This document shows positions 16,455-24,587 of a DNA stretch of 64,000 nt, in pieces (within the stretch, counting starts at the first letter, position 1; every line of letters starts with the position of its first letter). The notes below the pieces were generated by a model that was not told the DNA's origin, made no database searches, and saw nothing but the letters and a program-made list of their open reading frames with translations. The translations under genes were made by a program, and so were the position numbers. Origin of the DNA: Caldanaerovirga acetigignens (lineage in GTDB: Bacteria > Bacillota > Thermosediminibacteria > Thermosediminibacterales > Thermosediminibacteraceae); NCBI RefSeq assembly GCF_900142995.1, contig NZ_FRCR01000006.1, positions 62,001-126,000 on the forward strand, written 5' to 3'.

Positions 16455-17345
16455 CTAATACTGCCTTTCAACAAGAAAATCGATGAACTGCATAAAAAAT
16501 CTACTGTTTTTAAATTCGCTCGCTATTTCTTTTGACTCATCGGAAAGAACCTTCACCAGCTTCTTTGATTTTTCGTACCCGAAAATACTCAAGAAAGTAT
16601 TTTTCTTGTTCTTTATGTCGCTTCCTACGGGCTTCCCTAATTTTTTTTCATCCCCGTGCACGTCCAGAAGGTCATCGACTATTTGAAATATAAGACCGAT
16701 TTTTTCTCCTAATTTATCTAATTTATCCAGGGCTGATGCCGGAGCTTCTGCCAATCTTGCTCCAGACCACAAAGCTGCCCTTATAAGACAACCGGTTTTA
16801 TGGCTGTCCATATAAAACAAAGTGTCTTCATCTATTTCAATGCCTTGCGATAATATATCTATAGTTTGACCTCCAATCATACCCAAGCTTCCGGAAGCCA
16901 AAGATATTCTATCTATAACTTCTATCACAGCTTTCAGTGATATGCCTTCGATTTGAGCATTTTTAGCTATTGTTCTGAACGCTAAAGTCAGCAAAGCATC
17001 TCCTGCTAACATCGCTATGGCATCACCGAATACTTTATGGCAAGTGGGTTTTCCCCTTCGGAAATCGTCGTTATCCATCACTGGTAAGTCGTCGTGAATG
17101 AGGGAATAAGTGTGTATCATTTCTATTCCACATGCAGTAGGCAACACTTTCTCACCTGGCAAATCAAATAGTTCCGCCGCTTTTATCGTCAAAATAGGTC
17201 TTATCCTCTTTCCACCATTGAAGGTGCTGTAACGCATGGCTTCATGAATTTTTGACGGGTACTCATTTGATTTTGGCAAGTAGTTATCCAGAGCTTTTTC
17301 TATTATTTTCCCAATTTCTTTTAATTTAATTTCAAAACTTCGCAA
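16455..17345 (-). CDS. ispA: Farnesyl/geranylgeranyl diphosphate synthase (polyprenyl synthetase)
   Basis: Condenses isopentenyl diphosphate with allylic diphosphates to make C15 or longer isoprenoid chains. About 296 residues with GGKRIRP, the first Asp-rich motif HDDLPVMDND, and the second QIVDDLLDV followed by KPVGSDIKNKKNT. The usual start is unclear: GTG 17357 lies inside the ribosome site GGAGG, so TTG 17345 is more likely. It follows xseB as in Bacillus. The dxs gene normally next in this cluster is absent and the OLE RNA takes its place. Confidence 0.93.
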   Translation of the reverse strand: MRSFEIKLKEIGKIIEKALDNYLPKSNEYPSKIHEAMRYSTFNGGKRIRPILTIKAAELFDLPGEKVLPTACGIEMIHTYSLIHDDLPVMDNDDFRRGKPTCHKVFGDAIAMLAGDALLTLAFRTIAKNAQIEGISLKAVIEVIDRISLASGSLGMIGGQTIDILSQGIEIDEDTLFYMDSHKTGCLIRAALWSGARLAEAPASALDKLDKLGEKIGLIFQIVDDLLDVHGDEKKLGKPVGSDIKNKKNTFLSIFGYEKSKKLVKVLSDESKEIASEFKNSRFFMQFIDFLVERQY

Positions 17346-17347
17346 TT

Positions 17348-17578
17348 CTATATACACCCTCCATCAAAATCTTTAAAATCTATTTGACCGTTTAAATCTT
17401 TTATCAAAACCCGTACACGCCCTTCTGCCTCGTCTAAAATTTTTGTGCAAATTTTTGTAAGTTTAATTCCTTCTTCGAAAAGCAAAAGCGATTCTTCCAA
17501 AGAGAGGTTGCCTTGTTCCAGCTTTTCGATAATCTCTTCAAGGCGGGCAATCGCTTCTTCGTATTTATAATCCGGCAT
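17348..17578 (-). CDS. xseB: Exodeoxyribonuclease VII small subunit
   Basis: Small helical subunit that binds several copies to the XseA tail. 76 residues with the family pattern YEEAIARLEEIIEKLEQGNLSLEESLLLFEEGIKL. ATG 17578 has GGAG upstream, and the first 14 bases overlap the end of xseA, a sign of coupled translation. Confidence 0.93.
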   Translation of the reverse strand: MPDYKYEEAIARLEEIIEKLEQGNLSLEESLLLFEEGIKLTKICTKILDEAEGRVRVLIKDLNGQIDFKDFDGGCI

Positions 17579-18797
17579 CACTTTTCTCTCCTTTTTTCTC
17601 CTTACTTTTTACACAACAAACTAAGTGACCGTTTAAAACGATTATTTTGATTTGTTGTCCGACCTTCACATCTTCTATTCTTTTTACTATTTTAGAATCT
17701 TCGATCTTCTGACATATACTGTATCCCCTCTCCAATACAGCTAAGGGACTTAAGATATTGAGCCTTCCTGCCAAAAATTTCAAATCGGTTTTTTTATTTG
17801 TCAGATGATTTACAATTTCTCTTACAAGTCTTTTCATTAGAGAATCCATTAAAATCCGGTTATTGTCTATCTCCGAGCGAAGTTTTTTAAATACGACAGA
17901 TCTTTTTATGTATTCAATTTCCTGCTTTCTTGAATTAATCAGCGCGCAAACAGAAGCTAGCAATCTTTTCTTTCTTTGTGTTATTTCCGAAAGTAGTTGT
18001 CTTTTTTCCGGAACTACCATTTCCCCCGCTGCTGAAGGCGTAGGTGCCCTTTTGTCAGCAACAAAATCAGCTATAGTGTAATCGGTTTCGTGACCCACTG
18101 CCGAAATTATCGGGATCCTAGAACCATATATCGCCCGAGCCACTTTTTCTTCGTTAAAAGTCCACAGTTCTTCTATCGAACCTCCTCCACGGCCCAGGAT
18201 TATCACATCTAGATTTACTATCTTATTTAGGTCCTTTATCGCCTCGCAAATTTCATCGGCAGCTTGTTTCCCTTGAACCGATACCGGAGCTATCAGAATA
18301 TTCACATTTGGATATCTTCGCCGTATAACCGTTAATAAGTCTCTTATTGCCGCACCGTTTAGGGAAGTTATAATCCCTATATTTTTGGGTAAGAAAGGAA
18401 TAGGTTTTTTGGAACTTATATCAAATAGGCCCTCTTTTTTCAATTTTTCCTTCAATTTTTCGTAAGCCAAATAAAGTGCGCCTATTCCGTCGGGCTGCAT
18501 ATCGTCTACGTACAACTGATATTCTCCGTTTCTTTCGTACACCGTAACGTAGCCGAAAGCAATTACTTTCATTCCATTTTCCGGCATGAAAGGTAACAAA
18601 ATGCTTCGGTTTTTAAACATTACACAACGGATTTGAGCCTTTTCATCTTTTAAAACAAAATATAAGTGACCTGAAAGGTGGTACTTAAAATTTGAAATTT
18701 CACCCCGAACATAAACCTGCCTTAATATTTCGTTGGAATCAAACAAATATTTTATCATTCCAGTGAGCTCGCTGACCGTGAGGACAGGCCCATGCAT
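17565..18797 (-). CDS. xseA: Exodeoxyribonuclease VII large subunit
   Basis: Catalytic subunit of the nuclease that degrades single-stranded DNA to oligonucleotides. The 410 residues begin with an OB-fold (about 5-100, VYVRGEISNFKYHLSGHLYFVLKDEKAQIRCVMF in part), then the catalytic domain with GRGGGSIEELWTFNEE and VGHETDYTIADFVADKRAPTPSAA, and a coiled-coil tail that binds XseB. ATG 18797 follows GGAGGAAGA. It is in the nusB-xseA-xseB-ispA order; folD, common here in Bacillus, is missing. Confidence 0.95.
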   Translation of the reverse strand: MHGPVLTVSELTGMIKYLFDSNEILRQVYVRGEISNFKYHLSGHLYFVLKDEKAQIRCVMFKNRSILLPFMPENGMKVIAFGYVTVYERNGEYQLYVDDMQPDGIGALYLAYEKLKEKLKKEGLFDISSKKPIPFLPKNIGIITSLNGAAIRDLLTVIRRRYPNVNILIAPVSVQGKQAADEICEAIKDLNKIVNLDVIILGRGGGSIEELWTFNEEKVARAIYGSRIPIISAVGHETDYTIADFVADKRAPTPSAAGEMVVPEKRQLLSEITQRKKRLLASVCALINSRKQEIEYIKRSVVFKKLRSEIDNNRILMDSLMKRLVREIVNHLTNKKTDLKFLAGRLNILSPLAVLERGYSICQKIEDSKIVKRIEDVKVGQQIKIIVLNGHLVCCVKSKEKKGEKSDAGL

Positions 18798-18814
18798 AAC
18801 GTCTTCCTCCAGAG

Positions 18815-19237
18815 TTAGACTGAAAAATTAGGTCGCAATCTTTCTATGTCCCGGGCCACCGCGCCTAAAACTCCGTTTACGAACTGGGGAGATTTTGCAT
18901 CCCCATATTTTTTGGCAATTTCTACCGCCTCGTTAATAGAAACGCTCAAAGGGATATCATCACAAAAAAACATCTCGTATATGGCTATTCTCAGTATGTT
19001 TCGGTCTGACACATTAAGGCGTTCCACCCTCCAGTCTATTGAGTAATCATCAATTATATCATCTATTTGCTCTTTTCTTTCAAGTACTCCATTAACCTCA
19101 TTAAGTACGAATACTTTCGCATCTTCGTTTAAAGGTTTATCTACCGCAATTTTAAAAGCTTCCTCTACAGTATTTCCTCCGGCATCTATGGCAAAAAGTA
19201 TTTTAAAACTTAATTCTCTTGCAAGTTTTCTGCTCAA
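18815..19237 (-). CDS. nusB: Transcription antitermination factor NusB
   Basis: All-helical partner of NusE (S10) in rRNA antitermination complexes. The 140 residues include RKLARELSFKILFAID at the start and IAIYEMFFCDDIPLSVSINEAVEIAKKYGD and FVNGVLGAV near the end, hallmarks of NusB. The start is a TTG at 19237 behind GGAGTG. It follows the DUF2273 gene closely. Confidence 0.95.
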   Translation of the reverse strand: MSRKLARELSFKILFAIDAGGNTVEEAFKIAVDKPLNEDAKVFVLNEVNGVLERKEQIDDIIDDYSIDWRVERLNVSDRNILRIAIYEMFFCDDIPLSVSINEAVEIAKKYGDAKSPQFVNGVLGAVARDIERLRPNFSV

Positions 19238-19252
19238 GGCTGCTGCACTCCT

Positions 19253-19468
19253 TTACCTGCCTGGCGGTAAAATTTTATCAAGAATATCCCTCAATCCTTC
19301 CTTTTTATCTATGTGTTTGCCAATATAATACCCTAAAAAAGCGCAAAAAACAAGAAAAATGGCTTTTATGACTCCGAAAACTAATATTAAAAGACCTATT
19401 CCAAATCCTATAATAGCACCTATGAGTTTACCCCTGTGATGCTCCCATAATTCCCAAAAAAAGTCCAC
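19253..19468 (-). CDS. DUF2273 small membrane protein
   Basis: A 72-residue protein with two hydrophobic helices (about 15-35 and 38-52, glycine rich) and a charged C-terminus (YYIGKHIDKKEGLRDILDKILP). This matches the DUF2273 family, which is regularly found next to AmaP and Asp23 genes. The GTG at 19468 lies 8 bases after GGGG; the GTG at 19477 overlaps that site. Its role is unknown but is presumably linked to the membrane-attached Asp23 layer. Confidence 0.85.
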   Translation of the reverse strand: MDFFWELWEHHRGKLIGAIIGFGIGLLILVFGVIKAIFLVFCAFLGYYIGKHIDKKEGLRDILDKILPPGR

Positions 19469-19473
19469 AATTC

Positions 19474-20013
19474 TCACCCCTTACTGCTTTTTTGTTTTTG
19501 AGGAATTGCGATATTTTCAACCTTAACCTTTATTTCCTTGACTGAAATTCCTGCCATAGATTCTACGTAATCTTTTACCACCTTTTGCAATTCACAAGTA
19601 AGTTCCGGAATTTTGGTGTCAGGAGCCACTATCACATTGAGAACTATGGAAATGGAATCTTCTTTGGGCTTCAATTTAACATTCACGTCTTTCAATCTTT
19701 CAACGTTATTAGCAGCCTTAAGGATTAAATTTTCGACTGCCTTGAAAGAAATGCTAACACTTCCCATTTCACCGTTATTTATCACGCTTTCTGGAATTTT
19801 TCTATTCCTAAAACCGGAAAGTAAAATAAATATACTGCCGACCAAAAATATTCCGGCTACGATACCCATTTCCCAGCGCCCGTAAAAGTATACCAATCTT
19901 GTCCAAAAATAATCCAGTGAAAAAAATTTAATCGAAAATAATATAGCAAGTACAGAAACTACAACCATGGCTAAGCAAATAAAAAACACAATTACCCTCT
20001 CAAATAATCTCAT
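19474..20013 (-). CDS. amaP: Alkaline shock response membrane anchor protein AmaP
   Basis: Membrane anchor for Asp23. The 179 residues start with two membrane helices (about 8-30 and 48-66), then a C-terminal Asp23-like domain (SVSISFKAVENLILKAA, IVLNVIVAPDTKIPEL, VEIKVKVENI-like strands). AmaP in Staphylococcus ties Asp23 to the membrane. ATG 20013 follows AAAGGGG. A hairpin at 20041-20061 separates it from the upstream asp23 gene. Confidence 0.86.
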   Translation of the reverse strand: MRLFERVIVFFICLAMVVVSVLAILFSIKFFSLDYFWTRLVYFYGRWEMGIVAGIFLVGSIFILLSGFRNRKIPESVINNGEMGSVSISFKAVENLILKAANNVERLKDVNVKLKPKEDSISIVLNVIVAPDTKIPELTCELQKVVKDYVESMAGISVKEIKVKVENIAIPQKQKSSKG

Positions 20014-20040
20014 CGGAATACCCCTTTCAAATGGAAAATT

Positions 20041-20061
20041 AACCCCCTAAAATAGGGGGTT
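20041..20061 (-). terminator. Attenuator-like hairpin between asp23 and amaP
   Basis: A perfect 9-base inverted repeat (AACCCCCTA at 20041-20049, TAGGGGGTT at 20053-20061) with a 3-base loop directly follows the asp23 stop. On the minus strand only TTAATTTT follows, so termination is probably partial, making more Asp23 than downstream products. Confidence 0.6.
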
Positions 20062-20439
20062 TTATTTCACCTTTGCCTCACCTTCTTTAGACTGCTGACC
20101 AAAATTTACACCTTGCACATGAATATTTACTTCTGTTACTGCAAGCCCCGTCATGTTTTCTATGGCTTTCTTTACGTTTTCCTGAACCTTCCATGCCACT
20201 TCGGGAATACGAACACCGTAATTCACAATTATGTATATGTCCGCTACTACCTCTTTTTCTCCGACCTGAACTTTTACGCCTTTTGACAGATTTTTGCGCC
20301 CCAGCATTTCTGCAATTCCGCCTGCAAAACCTCCGCTCATACCGGCGACTCCTTCAACTTCCGTTGCCGCAAGACCAGCTATTATGCTAACTACTTCGTC
20401 GGTTATCTTTACAGAGCCTTTTCCGTTAGTAGGTTCCAT
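20062..20439 (-). CDS. Asp23/Gls24 family envelope stress protein
   Basis: Alkaline-shock protein family member (Bacillus YqhY type). 125 residues with VKITDEVVSIIAGLAATEVEGVAGMSGGF, the conserved VADIYIIVNYGVRIPEVAWKVQENVKKAIENMTG core and VNIHVQGVNF. ATG 20439 lies after GGAGG; a GTG nine bases earlier is too close to it. Gene order asp23, amaP, DUF2273, nusB gives one unit driven by the promoter at 20494-20522. In Bacillus accB-accC lie between this gene and spoIIIAH; here they are absent. Confidence 0.92.
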   Translation of the reverse strand: MEPTNGKGSVKITDEVVSIIAGLAATEVEGVAGMSGGFAGGIAEMLGRKNLSKGVKVQVGEKEVVADIYIIVNYGVRIPEVAWKVQENVKKAIENMTGLAVTEVNIHVQGVNFGQQSKEGEAKVK

Positions 20440-20493
20440 TAAAAACACCCTCCAATTTCAGCTTTAGTAAACTTTAACCAAAGGAACGATTAA

Positions 20494-20522
20494 ATTATAG
20501 CAAAAATCAGAAGAAATTACAA
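20494..20522 (-). promoter_or_regulatory. Extended -10 sigma-A promoter of asp23-nusB-xse unit
   Basis: Minus strand TTGTAA (20517-20522), 17 bases, TATAAT (20494-20499) preceded by TGC, an extended -10 element. The start would be near 20487, about 48 bases before the asp23 ATG. It separates the vegetative asp23 unit from the sporulation operon upstream. Confidence 0.65.
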
Positions 20523-20531
20523 TTACATCAA

Positions 20532-21071
20532 TTACTTTCTCTCCACAATAGTAATTTTTTCCAAGGAAAGCCCAGTAGTTCTGGTTACTATATCTGTAAT
20601 CTGTGCCACTTCTTTTGTAGAGAGTCCTTCCGATTTTACTATAACATTAGCTGAATCTCCTGAAATAATTATCACCGCATCTTCAAAGCCCTTCGCTTTT
20701 ATCAAGTTTTCGACATTCATTTCTTTTTCTACTTTTTCTGCTAGCGCAATGAGATCTTTTTGAGCTTTTTCCTTAGATTCCTGGCTTGCATTGGGGTTGT
20801 TTATTATTTCGCGCAAATAATCGGCTTCCTGACTCCTTAAACGGTCCCTTTCTAGCCGGTAATCGACGAAAAAGTCTTTTTCGGAGCCATTTTTTGTACT
20901 TACTGATTCACTTATTGAAGGGTTTAAAGATGAAACTTTCTCGGCATCAGGGAGGCTCTTATCTCTATAAATTACTTGGGGGTAATTTTCAGTCATGAGC
21001 AGGTATATTGAAATTATCAGTAACATTATAAAAATACCAATTAGTAAAGCCTTGCGTTTAAACAAAATCAT
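20532..21071 (-). CDS. spoIIIAH: Stage III sporulation protein AH
   Basis: Mother-cell half of the SpoIIIAH-SpoIIQ channel linking mother cell and forespore. 179 residues: a membrane helix (about 5-24), a charged stretch, then a YscJ/FliF-like ring domain (AKGFEDAVIIISGDSANVIVKS and VAQITDIVTRTTGLSLEKITIV). ATG 21071 follows GGGAGTG; the earlier ATG at 21089 lacks a ribosome site. Last gene of the spoIIIA operon. Confidence 0.94.
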   Translation of the reverse strand: MILFKRKALLIGIFIMLLIISIYLLMTENYPQVIYRDKSLPDAEKVSSLNPSISESVSTKNGSEKDFFVDYRLERDRLRSQEADYLREIINNPNASQESKEKAQKDLIALAEKVEKEMNVENLIKAKGFEDAVIIISGDSANVIVKSEGLSTKEVAQITDIVTRTTGLSLEKITIVERK

Positions 21072-21085
21072 AAATTCACTCCCTT

Positions 21086-21685
21086 TCATTTTGAAAATGG
21101 TAAAACCTTTATTTTATAAAGAGGGATACCTAATAAAGTAGATGTGGCTTTTGTTATCCTATCTACTATTTGAGAGGAATTTCCTCCCTCGGCTACTATC
21201 AAAACTCCCTTTACCGTTGGTTCTATTTTTTTTACTAATAGAGGCTCTTCTTTGCCTCCTTTATTGAGAAGGACTACTTGCTTGTTTGCCTGAATTTCTG
21301 TAATTGACCTGACACCTCCTTCGCTGTCGTTTTCCTCGGTAACTCTTTTATTGTCAATCGAGTTATAGGCTGGTTCAACATATCCCTCACTTTCGAGTGT
21401 AACCATAACTTTAACCCTCCCCGCGCCTTCTATTTGAGACAAAATTTGCTCTAATCTTTTTTCTATTACTGACTGAAAAAGTTGTATGTCGTTATCTGAA
21501 ACTAAATCATCTTTGGATTCCACGGGACTTAATTCTGCCCTATCCAACACTTTTTCCTGCGATGTAATTTTAGCAAAAGATAGCATTAAGAGCCCCATCA
21601 ACCCTATGATTATTAAAAAACTAACAGAGTTATGTTTATTTTTTTTGAACATGTTTATATAATTTTTTATAATTTCGCTTTCCAT
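21086..21685 (-). CDS. spoIIIAG: Stage III sporulation protein AG
   Basis: Component of the mother-cell feeding-tube complex; family members form a large ring similar to secretion-system rings. 199 residues with one membrane helix (about 22-41) and a C-terminal ring-building domain (LEQILSQIEGAGRVKVMVTLES, VKGVLIVAEGG, STLLGIPLYKIKVLPF). ATG 21685 overlaps the spoIIIAF stop by one base. Confidence 0.95.
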   Translation of the reverse strand: MESEIIKNYINMFKKNKHNSVSFLIIIGLMGLLMLSFAKITSQEKVLDRAELSPVESKDDLVSDNDIQLFQSVIEKRLEQILSQIEGAGRVKVMVTLESEGYVEPAYNSIDNKRVTEENDSEGGVRSITEIQANKQVVLLNKGGKEEPLLVKKIEPTVKGVLIVAEGGNSSQIVDRITKATSTLLGIPLYKIKVLPFSK

Positions 21686-22275
21686 TAATTTCCCTCCATT
21701 TCTACTGAAATGTTTGTTTCGGGAATTTCATAAAAAGCGCTCAAATATTCTTTTATTTTTTTGATTTCATCTTTCATCGAATTATTATTCGGAATATTAC
21801 TAGGCTGCGAATCTAGGCTTACAAATACTTTTTCCACATTTTTAGGATGTCGTATAGACTCTTTATTAATTACTAGGTGAATTTCTTTAATACTCCCGTC
21901 TTGGTTTAATTTAACATCTGTTTTGCAAACCGCAAGAGAGGTAATTTGTTTAAGCTGTCGAACGAGTTTTTTTTCAAGCTCTTTCTCAAATAATTCCAAT
22001 GCCATTTTAATATGTTCTTGTTTTAATTTTTCTGCCTGATTAGAAATTGAATCCTCATTAAGGTATACCATGGCTTTTAATTGTATACCATCAAAAAATT
22101 TATCGGCTTTTAGAAGTGATATTATCGGATTTAATATAGCAATTATCACAATTATCCCCAAGGTAACTTTTATATATTTTCGCAACTCGTTGCTGGGCAT
22201 GAGTAATTCCACAAACAATGTAAAGATTACAACTAAAATTACCTGTTTAATCCACGAACTTAAACCGGCAACCAC
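21685..22275 (-). CDS. spoIIIAF: Stage III sporulation protein AF
   Basis: Membrane protein of the SpoIIIA complex. 196 residues with two membrane helices close to the N-terminus (about 8-24 and 35-52), the family pattern SSWIKQVILVVIFTLFVELLMP, and a soluble C-terminal domain with ISVEM near the end. The GTG at 22275 follows GGTGATG. It overlaps spoIIIAG by one base. Confidence 0.93.
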   Translation of the reverse strand: MVAGLSSWIKQVILVVIFTLFVELLMPSNELRKYIKVTLGIIVIIAILNPIISLLKADKFFDGIQLKAMVYLNEDSISNQAEKLKQEHIKMALELFEKELEKKLVRQLKQITSLAVCKTDVKLNQDGSIKEIHLVINKESIRHPKNVEKVFVSLDSQPSNIPNNNSMKDEIKKIKEYLSAFYEIPETNISVEMEGN

Positions 22276-22279
22276 AACA

Positions 22280-23428
22280 TCACCTCAGCATAATCGAAAA
22301 ATTTCCTGCGGCTAACACAATCGTTATAGCGATGAAGAACATCATGGATACCGATGCAACGGAAATAAATACAAGAGTCAACGAATTGCCTATATCGTTT
22401 AAACATCTTACCATTGCATCTTCACCGACTGGCTGTATGATTGCTGCGCTCAAACGGTATATGAAAATAATCGATAAGATTTTTATCACAGGAAAAATTG
22501 TTATTAGAAATAATGTCAACAATCCAATTAATCCTATTGTATTTTTCAATATAATCGAATAGCCCACTACTGCATCTAATGCATCGGAAAATATGCCTCC
22601 AACGATAGGCATAAAATTTTTCGATGCGAACTTTGCCGTCCTTATAGTTATCCCGTCAACAGTAGCAGCCGTCGCCCCTTGGACTACCATTATACCTAAA
22701 AAAACACTCAAAAAAAGCCCTATCAAAAATACACACAACTGCTTCAATAGATGTGCGAGCTGGGAAACGTGAAAACTGTCGGTAATATTATTAACCAAGC
22801 TCAAGACAGAAATCAAAAAAATTACAGGAAGAATTATGTCTTTAAACCATGTGCTTGCAGCGGTAATCCCAATGAAAATGATAGGATTAAATACACTTGC
22901 TGAAGTTATTCCTCCAACTGCAGCAAGTAAAGTAAATACTGTTGGCATTATGGCTTGCACAAATGAAACCATTTTATTTATCGCTTCTTGCCCTGTTTCA
23001 ATGGCAATCGTAAAACTCTGAATAGCTAATAACACCAAAACTAATAAAACCGCGCTGTAAGCCATTTTCCCTATATTATCTTTTTCAAATCCATAATAAA
23101 GATTTTTTAAAACAGAGCTAATCAAAGAAAGTGCAATCAATTTTACAAGTAAACTGTAATTTGCCGTGATTTCATGAAATATATACCGCATTATCCCTTC
23201 AAATAAAGATTTAAAATCGATGTTTTGATCTTTCTTAGGTGAATTCAAAAGATCTTTTAAATCACCTAAATAAAAATAACTCCCGTATTCACGGTTGAAT
23301 TCGTTTATAAACTCGTTAATTTCTCTTATATCAAGGTCTTCCAACTGATTCTCTATATTATTAGCAGCAAAAGCCATTTGTTGAGTTATCAGCAAAATTA
23401 ACAAAAGCCAAGGTAAAGCTCTTCTCAA
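22280..23428 (-). CDS. spoIIIAE: Stage III sporulation protein AE
   Basis: Largest membrane subunit of the SpoIIIA complex, about 382 residues. An N-terminal signal segment (RRALPWLLLILLITQQMAFA) is followed by an exposed helical domain and six to eight membrane helices, glycine-rich in places (AAVGGITSASVFNPIIF, MPIVGGIFSDALDAVVGY). TTG 23428 lies after AAAGGTGA; the GTG at 23437 overlaps that site. Confidence 0.95.
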   Translation of the reverse strand: MRRALPWLLLILLITQQMAFAANNIENQLEDLDIREINEFINEFNREYGSYFYLGDLKDLLNSPKKDQNIDFKSLFEGIMRYIFHEITANYSLLVKLIALSLISSVLKNLYYGFEKDNIGKMAYSAVLLVLVLLAIQSFTIAIETGQEAINKMVSFVQAIMPTVFTLLAAVGGITSASVFNPIIFIGITAASTWFKDIILPVIFLISVLSLVNNITDSFHVSQLAHLLKQLCVFLIGLFLSVFLGIMVVQGATAATVDGITIRTAKFASKNFMPIVGGIFSDALDAVVGYSIILKNTIGLIGLLTLFLITIFPVIKILSIIFIYRLSAAIIQPVGEDAMVRCLNDIGNSLTLVFISVASVSMMFFIAITIVLAAGNFSIMLR

Positions 23429-23441
23429 AACAATCACCTTT

Positions 23442-23828
23442 TCAATGGAGAATTTTCAACAAAAGTTCAAGAACCGACATGAGGATCGGTATTGAAAGAA
23501 GCATAATTATAATTTTTGCGGCAAATTCTATTTTCGTAGCTATGGAGGATGAACCTGCATCCCTGCAAATTTGAGCTCCAAATTCTGCTACGTAAGCAAT
23601 ACCTATGATTTTAAGTATTGCACTTAAATAGATAAAGTCTATATTTGCCCTCGCCGCCATATTTTGTAGAAGACTTAGGACAGTGGCAATTTTGTTTAGC
23701 ATCAAAAGAAAAACAAAAATCCCCGCTATTATGCTAATAAGTAAGGCTATTTCAGGCCTTTCTTCCCTCAATAATACTACAAAAACGGCTGTTATCAAGC
23801 CAATTCCAACAATTTGTACAATTTCCAT
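23442..23828 (-). CDS. spoIIIAD: Stage III sporulation protein AD
   Basis: Small polytopic membrane protein, 128 residues with four hydrophobic segments, including IVGIGLITAVFVVLLREERPEIALLISIIAGI and YVAEFGAQICRDAGSSSIATKIEFAAK, which is highly typical of SpoIIIAD. ATG 23828 follows GAGGAGATGGAG. The 12-base gap to spoIIIAC supports one operon. Confidence 0.95.
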   Translation of the reverse strand: MEIVQIVGIGLITAVFVVLLREERPEIALLISIIAGIFVFLLMLNKIATVLSLLQNMAARANIDFIYLSAILKIIGIAYVAEFGAQICRDAGSSSIATKIEFAAKIIIMLLSIPILMSVLELLLKILH

Positions 23829-23840
23829 GTCTCCATCTCC

Positions 23841-24038
23841 TCAATACAAGTGGAAGATTGATTTTACATTGTCAAAAAGTCTGCTTATCATCTGGATGAC
23901 CATCATGAGCACTATTACTACCCCTACGAGAGTAGTCATTTGGGCTTGTTCTTTTCGTCCAGCTTCATCGAGGACTTTGCTTAAAATCGAGATAACTATA
24001 CCAATCCCCGCTATCTTAAATAGAACGTCTACGTCCAT
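23841..24038 (-). CDS. spoIIIAC: Stage III sporulation protein AC
   Basis: A 65-residue protein with two membrane helices, MDVDVLFKIAGIGIVISILSK type start and the KVLDEAGRKEQAQMTTLVGVV linker characteristic of SpoIIIAC. ATG 24038 follows GAGAGGTGT. It is a subunit of the mother-cell secretion-like complex. Confidence 0.95.
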   Translation of the reverse strand: MDVDVLFKIAGIGIVISILSKVLDEAGRKEQAQMTTLVGVVIVLMMVIQMISRLFDNVKSIFHLY

Positions 24039-24068
24039 ATAATGACACCTCTCAAAATAATCTGGGGG

Positions 24069-24587
24069 TTAATACAGCAATAAGACCAGCATCAGACCAG
24101 TTAATACGCCTAAATATTTCCACAATTTTTCGTTTTTCCTTTTTTCTTCCAGAGCCAAATTTTCCTGTTGCTTCAATTGTGACAATGTCAGCTTTAAATT
24201 TCTTATCTGATCTTCCTTATCTGAGGAACCAAGGTACTTGCCAAAAGAAGTTAGTATTTCATAGTCAGAATCGTTTAATGGAATTTGAGATTTGAACTCA
24301 TTAAGCGACATTTCCCAAGCTTCAGAAGCCGTATATCCTTCCATTGAAAGTAAAAGTTGACGGACTTTTCTTAAAAACATAGAAGTAGTTGGATCGCACC
24401 TTTTGCTTATATTGTTTAAAGCCTCCGGTAGGGGGGATTGACCGAAATCAATTTCCGTTTCCAGCATGGATAAGGCTGTTTGAAAGTTTCGCAAAGCTTT
24501 AGGCCTGTGTTGGTAATATCCCGCCATAATAAGCCCTATCATCGTGCAAGAAAAAATCACCAATGCACTTCCTATTAACTTTAACAT
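24069..24587 (-). CDS. spoIIIAB: Stage III sporulation protein AB
   Basis: 172 residues with membrane helices at both ends (about 2-22 and 153-171) and a helical middle; LRNFQTALSMLETEIDFGQSPLPEAL matches the family, which resembles GspF-type proteins of secretion systems. ATG 24587 follows GGGGGAAG. It begins 89 bases before the end of spoIIIAA, in a different frame, a long overlap. Confidence 0.92.
   Translation of the reverse strand: MLKLIGSALVIFSCTMIGLIMAGYYQHRPKALRNFQTALSMLETEIDFGQSPLPEALNNISKRCDPTTSMFLRKVRQLLLSMEGYTASEAWEMSLNEFKSQIPLNDSDYEILTSFGKYLGSSDKEDQIRNLKLTLSQLKQQENLALEEKRKNEKLWKYLGVLTGLMLVLLLY

Noticed and set aside
23683..24042. Long plus-strand ORF of 119 codons over spoIIIAC/AD
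   Set aside because: It is antisense to two well-supported sporulation genes, low in complexity (I, T, P rich) and has no ribosome site; a shadow frame.
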